A stretch of DNA of 38,471 bases from Sulfuritalea sp. Its GTDB lineage: Bacteria > Pseudomonadota > Gammaproteobacteria > Burkholderiales > Rhodocyclaceae. A program made the position numbers and the translations under genes. The stretch's first letter is position 1. Every line of letters begins with the position of its first letter. The notes beneath the pieces were generated by a model. That model was not told where the DNA came from and searched no databases. It was given only the letters and a program-made list of their open reading frames with translations. Below are positions 32,667 to 38,471 of the stretch, one piece after another. Where the stretch lies: NCBI GenBank assembly GCA_021738385.1, contig JAIPCF010000018.1, positions 1 to 38,471 on the forward strand, read 5' to 3'.

Positions 32667-33433
32667 CGTGAAGTCTCCTGCAGGGGAGGTTGGGGACGGG
32701 AATGAAAAACGGCACGTTTCAGCCACAGACGCGCTGCTTGCCAATGAATGCGCCAGACCACCGCAACGGTGAGCAGGGGCTGGCGCAGCAAGGTGCGGCC
32801 CAGACCGCTGGCATCAAGCGCCTGCTCGCGGCCCTCGAGCGCTGTAGCCAGCACACGCTCGCCCTCGATCCAGTAGTCGAGCTCGACACGGCGGTGTTGC
32901 GGTCCGAGATCGAATCGAAAACGGTACTCACCGGCCACCGGAAAGAACGGCGAAACATGGAAGACCTTTCGCGCTGTCAATCTGTCGGTCGGCAGGATCG
33001 GGCGCTGGTCGGCATGCGCGACCAGATAGTTGTGGCGATCGCCAAAGGTGTTGCTGACTTCGGCCAGCACCGCCCGCAGTGCGCCGGATTTGTCGTGGCA
33101 GAACCAGAAGCTGACGGGGTTGAAAACATATCCGAAAATGCGCGGAAAGGTCTGCAGCACTACCTCGCCGTCTGCGGCGGTAATGCCGTCGTCAGCCAGC
33201 AGACGACGGATCCACGGCTCGGGCGGTGATCCGTCGCGGGCGCCGTAATCCTTGTAGCGCAAGCTGAGTGGCCGCGCGCGCTCGATGCCGAACCAGCGAT
33301 TGCCGGCCTCGCTCAGCGTCGATAAGGGCAGCGCCAGAAAAAACAGGGGATAGAGGAAATGGTGCGTGACCCGGCTGTGCCTGCCGGCAAAGCGCGCGTG
33401 TATCACCGACCCGTTGCACAGCAGAGCTTTCAT
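32663..33433 (-). CDS. DUF1365 family protein
   Basis: A 256-residue protein with the family's SVIHARFAGRHSRVTHHFLYP start, LLTFPRIFGYVFNPVSFWFCHD-like core (QTFPRIFGYVFNPVSFWFCH) and HVSPFFPVAGEYRF. DUF1365 is almost always next to a CFA-type methyltransferase and an FAD oxidoreductase. Its activity is not known; a role in membrane-lipid modification is inferred. It overlaps the genes on both sides by 4 bases. Confidence 0.92.
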   Translation of the reverse strand: MKALLCNGSVIHARFAGRHSRVTHHFLYPLFFLALPLSTLSEAGNRWFGIERARPLSLRYKDYGARDGSPPEPWIRRLLADDGITAADGEVVLQTFPRIFGYVFNPVSFWFCHDKSGALRAVLAEVSNTFGDRHNYLVAHADQRPILPTDRLTARKVFHVSPFFPVAGEYRFRFDLGPQHRRVELDYWIEGERVLATALEGREQALDASGLGRTLLRQPLLTVAVVWRIHWQAARLWLKRAVFHSRPQPPLQETSR

Positions 33434-34722
33434 GCGGCGTTTTCGCTCCGATTCGCGTCGGCCTGCCAGGGTGCCTGAACACCAAGGCGATTGGCCACGG
33501 TCAACGCAGAGGCAAGGCCGTCCTCATGAAATCCGTAACCGGCCCATGCGCCGCAAAACCACAGGCGCTCGACGCCCTGAATGATGTCCAGCTGCGCCTG
33601 CGCACCGATTGCCGCCTGGTCGAACAGCGGATGGTCGTAGTCGTAGTCACCGATGATCTTGGCCGGATCGGGCTCGACATGGGGATTGAGCGTAACGATT
33701 ACCGGGCTGTCGACGGGCAGAGGCTGCAACTGGTTGATAAGGTAGGAGACGCTAACCGGCTGGCGGCCACGATGGCCATAGGTTGCGACGCTGCCGGCCA
33801 TGTAGTTCCAGGCCGACCAGACGCGCGCATCGCGCGGCAGAAGGCTGGTGTCGGTATGCAGAACGGCGCGATTCGGCTGATAGCGGATGGCGCCGAGAAT
33901 GCGTCGTTCCGCGGGACTCGCGCCCTGACCAAGCAGGGCCAGCGCCTGATCGCTGTGACAGGCAAATACGACTTCGTCGAAACGCTCGCATTCGCCGCCG
34001 GGCAGCCCAAGCCACACCCCGTCGGCATCATGCAGGACAGAGCGCACCGGCGTTGCCAGCCGGACGTCATCAAGCTGGCCGACGATCCGCTCCACATACT
34101 GGCGGCCACCGCCCCTCACCGTCTGCCATTGCGGACGATCGAATATCTGCAACAAACCGTGATTGCGGCAGAAACGCACGAAGGTCGACAGCGGGTAGTC
34201 GAGAATGGCTTGCGTCGGGCAGGACCAGATCGCCGCTGCCATCGGCAACAAGTACCAGTCGCGGAACTCGGCACTGTAGTTTTCCTGCACCAGATAACTG
34301 CCGAGGGTGATCTCGGGCAGCTTCATGCCATCGGTATTGCGGTTGAAGCGTAGCGTGTCCTGCAACATGCGCCAGAAACCCGGGCGCGCCAGATTGCGTT
34401 TTTGCGCGAAAAGCGTCGTCAGATTCGAGCCGGCCCATTCGAGATCGGGCTCGGCCAGGCTCACGGCAAACGACATGTCGCTGGCGACGGTGTCTACCTC
34501 AAGCGTCTGGAACATTGCCGTCAGGTTTGGATAGGTGCGCTCGTTGAAGACCAGGAATCCCGTATCCACCGGAAAGCTGACGCCATCGACCTCGACATCA
34601 ACGGTATGAGTGTGCCCGCCAATGTAGGCCCCTGCTTCGAACAGCGCGACATCGTGATGCCGGCTCAATAGCCAGGCCGCGGCAAGGCCGGAAATGCCGG
34701 CACCAATGACGGCGATCTTCAT
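33430..34722 (-). CDS. FAD-dependent oxidoreductase (NAD(P)/FAD-binding, amine-oxidase-like; UfaD-like candidate)
   Basis: A 430-residue flavoprotein. The dinucleotide motif is AVIGAGISGLAAAWLLS (4–20), followed by FEAGAYIGGHTHTV. The C-terminal FAD motif LWFCGAWAGYGFHEDGLASA resembles phytoene-desaturase/amine-oxidase enzymes. It belongs to the set found with DUF1365 and the CFA-type methyltransferase. In the Rhodobacter furan fatty acid pathway a flavoprotein desaturates the methylated acyl chain; this protein could do so here (inference). It overlaps DUF1365 and the 41-aa gene by 4 bases each. Confidence 0.9.
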   Translation of the reverse strand: MKIAVIGAGISGLAAAWLLSRHHDVALFEAGAYIGGHTHTVDVEVDGVSFPVDTGFLVFNERTYPNLTAMFQTLEVDTVASDMSFAVSLAEPDLEWAGSNLTTLFAQKRNLARPGFWRMLQDTLRFNRNTDGMKLPEITLGSYLVQENYSAEFRDWYLLPMAAAIWSCPTQAILDYPLSTFVRFCRNHGLLQIFDRPQWQTVRGGGRQYVERIVGQLDDVRLATPVRSVLHDADGVWLGLPGGECERFDEVVFACHSDQALALLGQGASPAERRILGAIRYQPNRAVLHTDTSLLPRDARVWSAWNYMAGSVATYGHRGRQPVSVSYLINQLQPLPVDSPVIVTLNPHVEPDPAKIIGDYDYDHPLFDQAAIGAQAQLDIIQGVERLWFCGAWAGYGFHEDGLASALTVANRLGVQAPWQADANRSENAA

Positions 34723-34844
34723 GGCAGGCCCCCCCGGGCGCTATCGCGGGTAATCCGCACCGGCACGGGCTTGCGCTCGGGAATGCGTTCGGCGACACGC
34801 AGCATGATCACGACCAGAGCCAGGCCGATTAGAAGGTCAAACAT
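34719..34844 (-). CDS. Small 41-residue membrane peptide in the photoreceptor-linked operon
   Basis: ATG at 34844, stop overlapping the flavoprotein start (ATGA), and an 8-base overlap with the end of folE2. It has an N-terminal hydrophobic helix ([20 protein letters not shown]) and a basic Pro/Arg tail ([19 protein letters not shown]). Overlaps on both sides and a coherent single-span design argue for a real gene. Not recognised as a family; it may anchor or couple an enzyme at the membrane. Confidence 0.6.
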   Translation of the reverse strand: MFDLLIGLALVVIMLRVAERIPERKPVPVRITRDSARGGLP

Positions 34845-35637
34845 TGCTGCCCTCGATCAGTGCGTAAGCCGAATGGTTGTGAATCGACTCGAAGTTTTCG
34901 GACGCAACGGACCAGACACCGACGCGCTCCTCGCCTTGCAGGCGCAGGGCGATGTCGCGCACCAGGTCCTCGACGAATTTCGGATTGTCATAGGCGCGCT
35001 CGGTCACCCATTTCTCGTCGGGACGTTTGAGCAGGCCAAAAACTTCACAGGACGCTTCCTCCTCGGCGATGCGCACCAGCTCATCCAGAGTCATGTCGTC
35101 TCTGAGCTGCACGCGCAAGCTTAGATGCGAGCGCTGGTTGTGCGCGCCGTAGCTGGATATCTCCTTTGAGCACGGACACAGGCTGGTCACCGGCACAGTG
35201 ACGGCGAGAGCCATGTGTATGGCGCCGTCCGATTCCGCCCAGACATCGATCCCTGCATCGACATCGAGCAGGCTGGCAACACCGGAGACGGGCGCGGTTT
35301 TGCGGATGAACCAGGGAAAGCGCATCTCGATCCGCCCCGAACCAGCCTGAAGATGGACCAGCATCTCGGCCGCCATCTGGCGCAGATTCTTGAGCGTAAG
35401 CGGTGCACGCTCGCGCTCCAGCAGTTCGACGAAACGCGACATGTGCGTACCTTTCACATGTGGCGGTAGACCGACGGTCATTGCCAGCGTGGCCACCGTG
35501 TGCTGCGTTTCGCCAGCAGCATCGACAAGTTCCAGTGGATAGCGCAGGCCCTTGACACCAACGTGCTGGATGGCCAGACGGCGGTGGTCGGGACTGGCCT
35601 GCATGTCAGGCAGAAAAAAGCGGTCGGGTGCATTCAA
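34837..35637 (-). CDS. folE2: GTP cyclohydrolase FolE2
   Basis: A 266-residue FolE2-type (COG1469) enzyme that starts folate/pterin synthesis from GTP without strict zinc dependence. Signatures are [45 protein letters not shown] and [20 protein letters not shown]. Light-inducible LitR regulons in other bacteria include folE, probably to supply the pterin cofactor of photolyases, though no photolyase is present here. It begins 30 bases after gpx. Confidence 0.95.
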   Translation of the reverse strand: MNAPDRFFLPDMQASPDHRRLAIQHVGVKGLRYPLELVDAAGETQHTVATLAMTVGLPPHVKGTHMSRFVELLERERAPLTLKNLRQMAAEMLVHLQAGSGRIEMRFPWFIRKTAPVSGVASLLDVDAGIDVWAESDGAIHMALAVTVPVTSLCPCSKEISSYGAHNQRSHLSLRVQLRDDMTLDELVRIAEEEASCEVFGLLKRPDEKWVTERAYDNPKFVEDLVRDIALRLQGEERVGVWSVASENFESIHNHSAYALIEGSNV

Positions 35638-35667
35638 GGCGTTCTCCTCGAGTTTGAAAAAAGTGCT

Positions 35668-36228
35668 TCACGGTCGTTCGGCCAGCAGGCTCTCAATTCG
35701 TCCGATCAGTTGGCGGCTGTCCGGCTCGATGCGGCTGGCGTAGCTTTCGACCCGGGAACCGCTACGGTCGATCAGGTACTTGTGAAAGTTCCACTGCGGC
35801 GACGTCCCGGAAAGCGCGATCAGCTTTTTGTAGAACGCATGGGTCTTCGGCGACGCAATGTCGGTCTTGGCCATCATCGGGAACCTGACGCCGTAGGTCA
35901 GGCGGCAAAAATCGGCGATCTCTCGATTGCTGCCCGGCTCCTGGTCACCAAAATCGTTGGACGGAAAGCCGACCACCACCAAGCCGCCGCCCTTGTATTT
36001 GTCGTAGACAGATTCAAGGCTTTCGTACTGACCCGTGTAGCCACATTTGCTCGCCGTGTTCACTACCAGAATGACCTTTCCCTGGTATTGGCAAAGCGGC
36101 TGGGCCACTCCGTCCTGTAACCGTGGAAAGCTGTGATTCAGCAAAGGTGGGCAATCTGCGGCGGCGGGCAAGGCCACCAGCAAGCCTGTCGCGATACAGA
36201 TAATTCCAATAGTTTTCCGAATACTCAT
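35668..36228 (-). CDS. Glutathione/thioredoxin peroxidase, exported
   Basis: A 186-residue GPx-family protein. The signal peptide is IGIICIATGLLVALPAAA. The catalytic set is complete: Cys62 (NTASKCGYT), Gln96 (SNDFGDQEPG), Trp136 and Asn137 (QWNFHKYL). Cys108 (IADFCRL) sits where thioredoxin-dependent members have their resolving Cys. It reduces (lipid) hydroperoxides in the periplasm. ATG 36228 is chosen for the signal peptide. It is the first gene of the long operon and divergent from the CarH-type regulator. Confidence 0.92.
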   Translation of the reverse strand: MSIRKTIGIICIATGLLVALPAAADCPPLLNHSFPRLQDGVAQPLCQYQGKVILVVNTASKCGYTGQYESLESVYDKYKGGGLVVVGFPSNDFGDQEPGSNREIADFCRLTYGVRFPMMAKTDIASPKTHAFYKKLIALSGTSPQWNFHKYLIDRSGSRVESYASRIEPDSRQLIGRIESLLAERP

Positions 36229-36232
36229 TACT

Positions 36233-36245
36233 TTGTCCTGGACAA
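36233..36245. promoter_or_regulatory. Palindromic operator 1 (gpx side)
   Basis: TTGTCCTGGACAA is a perfect odd palindrome just upstream of the gpx ATG, downstream of its predicted start site. Binding would block transcript elongation or initiation. A nearly identical site is at 36297–36309. Confidence 0.75.
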
Positions 36246-36262
36246 AAATAGTTGTTGCCTCG

Positions 36263-36291
36263 ACAATACCGGCCAAAATATGACTTGTCAA
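36263..36291 (-). promoter_or_regulatory. Promoter of the gpx–folE2–lipid operon
   Basis: On the minus strand: TTGACA (36291–36286), 17-base spacer, TATTGT (36268–36263). The −35 box overlaps the −35 of the divergent carH promoter by five bases, so polymerases would compete. Confidence 0.65.
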
Positions 36292-36314
36292 GCGCTTTGT
36301 CCTGGACATATAAT
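36285..36314 (+). promoter_or_regulatory. Promoter of the CarH/LitR-type gene, leaderless
   Basis: TTGTCA, 18-base spacer, perfect TATAAT. The −10 ends 6 bases before the ATG at 36321, so the mRNA should start at or next to the start codon. Operator 2 fills the spacer, the usual place for a MerR-family site. Confidence 0.7.
36297..36309. promoter_or_regulatory. Palindromic operator 2 (carH side)
   Basis: TTGTCCTGGACAT differs from operator 1 only in the last base. It lies between the −35 and −10 boxes of the regulator's own promoter, which predicts autorepression. Confidence 0.75.
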
Positions 36315-36320
36315 TGTTCT

Positions 36321-37265
36321 ATGAACGATGAACTTAAGCCCGCCGACGTCATTCCTGCCTTGGGGATCGGTATCGCCGCGGTGGAACGGGATACCGGTCT
36401 GGGCAAAGACACCCTGCGCGTCTGGGAGCGCCGCTATGGCTTTCCGCAGCCATTGCGCGACGAATTCGGCGAACGGGTGTACCCGGTCGAACAGGTGGAG
36501 CATCTGCGCCTGATCAAGCGCCTGATGGATCAGGGCAATCGTCCAGGGGCCTTATTGCGTCAGCCGATAACAGCGTTGAGCAAGCAAATTGTCGACAACG
36601 TCTTGAAAGTCGGCGCTGATGAGACGGCTGATTGGGTGGTTCCGTTGTTGAAGAGGCGCGATATCGAGCAGATCCGTGGTGAATTTGCGCAGCGTCTGGC
36701 GCGAGACGGCCTGGAACGCTTCGTTACCGAAACCGTACCCGCTCTGAACCGGCGCATCGGAGATGGCTGGATGTCCGGCGAACTGGCGATTTTCGAGGAA
36801 CACTTGTATACGGAGTTGATGCAGAACCAGCTGCGCGCTTCGATCCATGCCCTGGGTAATCTGGGAGCGCAACCTCTGGTGCTGCTGACTACCGTCAAGG
36901 ATGAAGAGCATCTGCTTGGTCTGCTGATGGTCGAAGCGCTGCTGGCGACCAATGGCGCCGCCCGTGTTTCGCTGGGCGGACAAACCCCGGTTGCGGATAT
37001 CGTCGGCGCAACGCTCGGCGTCGGCGCCGATATCGTCGCACTCTCGTTCTCCGCGTCCTATCCATGGCGCAAGGCCCGCAACAGCCTGACCGAGTTGCGT
37101 GCGGCGCTACCCGCCGCCGTCGAGTTATGGAGTGGCGGTTCGGCTCTCACCGGACATCTGCACAATATCCCCAGCGTGCGAGTGATCGACGATCTCCATA
37201 TGCTGGGCCCCGCGCTGGATGACTGGCGGGCTGCTCACGCTGCGGAGTTACAGCCGACACGCTGA
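36321..37265 (+). CDS. MerR-family B12-dependent photoreceptor regulator (CarH/LitR type)
   Basis: A 314-residue regulator. The MerR helix-turn-helix is GIAAVERDTGLGKDTLRVWE, then RRYGFP (17–42). The cobalamin domain carries the whole photoreceptor signature: Trp150-x9-Glu160-His161 (helical cap) and the lower-ligand His197 in DEEHLLG. LSLGGQ-like and SFSAS segments follow. The family binds adenosylcobalamin, represses in the dark and releases DNA on light-driven cleavage of the Co–C bond. It is divergent from gpx and an 11-gene lipid operon, with matching operators at both promoters. Confidence 0.9.
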   Translation: MNDELKPADVIPALGIGIAAVERDTGLGKDTLRVWERRYGFPQPLRDEFGERVYPVEQVEHLRLIKRLMDQGNRPGALLRQPITALSKQIVDNVLKVGADETADWVVPLLKRRDIEQIRGEFAQRLARDGLERFVTETVPALNRRIGDGWMSGELAIFEEHLYTELMQNQLRASIHALGNLGAQPLVLLTTVKDEEHLLGLLMVEALLATNGAARVSLGGQTPVADIVGATLGVGADIVALSFSASYPWRKARNSLTELRAALPAAVELWSGGSALTGHLHNIPSVRVIDDLHMLGPALDDWRAAHAAELQPTR

Positions 37266-37282
37266 CCAGCGGCACGACACCA

Positions 37283-37314
37283 GGCCAGCCATCACAGCGG
37301 CCAGCGGCATCGCT
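37283..37314 (+). repeat. Second copy of the 32-bp rhlE 3'-end sequence
   Basis: An exact copy of 27795–27826 in the 51-base gap between the convergent carH-type and benE genes. It fills most of that gap. Confidence 0.9.
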
Positions 37315-37316
37315 GA

Positions 37317-38471
37317 TCAGCGTCGGTGATTGATCCAGGCAGCGACCAGACCGAGGAGTAATCCCCAGAAAGCGCTGCCGATGTCGAACAAGCTCATGCC
37401 CGAAGCGGTGACCAGAAAAGTCAGCAGTGCCGCTTCGCGCTCCTTTTCGTCGGCAAGCGCCGCACCAAGACTGTTGCCGATGGTGCCGAGCAACGCCAGA
37501 CCGGCGATGGCAACCACCAGCGCGTGCGGAAACGCCGCGAACAGGCTCGCCACGGTCGCACCCAATGTTCCCGTCAGCAGATAAAAGCCCCCGGCCCAGA
37601 CCGCGGCGCGATAGCGCTGTGCAGGATCGGGATCGGCATCCTTGCTCATGCAGATCGCCGCAGTGATCGCGGCCAGGTTGAAAGAAAAACCGCCAAAGGG
37701 CGCCAGCAACAAACCGGTCAAACCGGTCCAGGAGATCAGCGGCGAAGCCGGCGTCTGGTAACCATTGGCCCTCAGCACAGCAAGCCCCGGCACATTCTGT
37801 GAGGCCATGGTCACCACGAACAAAGGCAGGCCGATGCCGATCATGGCTGCCAGCGAAAAGCCTGGTGCGGTAAATACCGGCCGCGCAATTTCCAGTGTGA
37901 TCTGCTCCAGTCTTATCGCGCCCTGCCCACCCGCAATCACCAGTCCCAACAGAAATGTCAGCGGCACGGCATAACGCGCGGTGCGTCGTCGCACCAGCAA
38001 AAACGCCGCAAGCATCAGGCCGACCAGCAAGCCATTGCCGGGCAAGGCACTGAAAACCTCCAACCCGAAACGCAACAAGACACCAGCCAGCATGGCGGCG
38101 GCCAGCGACTTCGGTACGTGACGCATGATCCGCTCGAACCAGCCCGTGACGCCGGAAAGCGTAATCAAGGCCGAAGCGAAAATGAAGGCGCCGATGGCTT
38201 CGACCATCGGCACGCCGCCCAGTCCTGTGGCCAGCAGCGCCGCGCCCGGCGTTGACCAGGCGGTGAGAATCGGGCTGCGAAAGTACAATGACAAACCAAT
38301 ACAGGTCAGTCCCATGCCGATGCCCAGCGCCCACAGCCAGGAGGCAATCTCTGCCGGCGACGCGCCGGCAGCCTCGGCGGCCTGAAACACAATCGCCGCT
38401 GAACTGGTATAGCCGACCAGCACCGCGATGAAGCCGGCCGACAGATGTGAAATGCTGAACCACGCAGCGAT
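37317..38471 (-). CDS. benE: Benzoate/H+ symporter BenE family, N-terminus cut by the window edge
   Basis: The frame is open to the last base of the window, so the start lies beyond; about 384 residues are present. It has the family's FSISHLSAGFIAVLVGYTSS opening, GVTGWFERIMRHVPKSLAAA, and PFGGFSFNLAAITAAICMS with many membrane helices (about 11–12). The family imports benzoate with protons. No benzoate-degradation genes are visible in the window, so the substrate is uncertain. It is convergent with the photoreceptor gene and is not part of the long operon. Confidence 0.92.
   Translation of the reverse strand: MAAWFSISHLSAGFIAVLVGYTSSAAIVFQAAEAAGASPAEIASWLWALGIGMGLTCIGLSLYFRSPILTAWSTPGAALLATGLGGVPMVEAIGAFIFASALITLSGVTGWFERIMRHVPKSLAAAMLAGVLLRFGLEVFSALPGNGLLVGLMLAAFLLVRRRTARYAVPLTFLLGLVIAGGQGAIRLEQITLEIARPVFTAPGFSLAAMIGIGLPLFVVTMASQNVPGLAVLRANGYQTPASPLISWTGLTGLLLAPFGGFSFNLAAITAAICMSKDADPDPAQRYRAAVWAGGFYLLTGTLGATVASLFAAFPHALVVAIAGLALLGTIGNSLGAALADEKEREAALLTFLVTASGMSLFDIGSAFWGLLLGLVAAWINHRR

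Noticed and set aside
37147..38463. A 438-codon minus-strand frame overlapping benE
   Set aside because: It is a different frame of the same strand as benE, which has the clear transporter sequence; this one has no family features.
1..38471. tRNA, rRNA or replication origin
   Set aside because: No cloverleaf, rRNA segment or DnaA-box cluster was noticed on reading either strand; a covariance search would be decisive.

Overview
The window looks like the chromosome of a betaproteobacterium, probably a facultatively anaerobic one. The reasons are the sulfate-assimilation gene order cysI–DUF934–cysH–cysD–cysN, an oxygen-independent ubiquinone module (ubiUVT) behind an FNR-type site, a ChrB/ChrA pair, a HipH/YjjJ-type kinase, and many short extragenic repeats. 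Protein families support the class but not a species. All product names come from reading motifs; no database search was run.

Layout. 1–4716 (+): end of cysI, then DUF934, cysH, cysD and cysN, tightly overlapped. An IS30-family element (about 4666–5740) sits at the 3' end of cysN and supplies its last 16 codons. 5750–6097: a decayed REP-associated transposase inside a 23-bp inverted repeat. 6151–8731: a nitroreductase divergent from an HxlR regulator, then a second HxlR regulator divergent from a membrane-anchored protein, with two mirror-image operators between them. 8796–11172: hipH-like kinase and two unrecognised small genes. 11456–13262: cytochrome c with a small membrane protein, then two small exported proteins that each have a PmrA/QseB-like direct repeat upstream and a strong terminator downstream. 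13322–18854: an OmpR-type two-component pair, a small exported protein and a NarL-type two-component pair. 18956–20863: methyltransferase divergent from a LysR regulator. 20997–23323: chrB–chrA behind a structured leader with two competing pairings. 23383–26218: ubiU–ubiV–ubiT behind a class II FNR promoter, then rubredoxin. 26479–27828: rhlE. 27858–36228 (−): an 11-gene operon (gpx, folE2, a 41-aa membrane peptide, FAD oxidoreductase, DUF1365, a cyclopropane-synthase-like methyltransferase, chalcone-isomerase-like protein, MFS transporter, DUF3833 lipoprotein, SDR, SnoaL-like). 36321–37265 (+): the divergent regulator, a MerR protein with the full adenosylcobalamin photoreceptor signature (W-x9-EH plus a second His). 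37317–38471 (−): benE, cut by the window edge.

The most interesting region is 27858–37265. A CarH/LitR-type B12 photoreceptor is divergent from a membrane-lipid and oxidative-defence operon. The two promoters overlap at their −35 boxes, a TTGTCCTGGACA palindrome occurs at both promoters, and the regulator's own mRNA is predicted to be leaderless. The 'cyclopropane synthase' lacks two of the classical bicarbonate ligands, which points to a UfaM-like methyltransferase for methylated or furan fatty acids. I infer a light- or singlet-oxygen-induced membrane remodelling programme.

A second theme is a 25-nt repeat (AAAACTCGGC, about six variable bases, GATACGGC) found six times in intergenic DNA. 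Each copy lies 7–49 nt after a stop codon and in the same orientation as the gene it follows.
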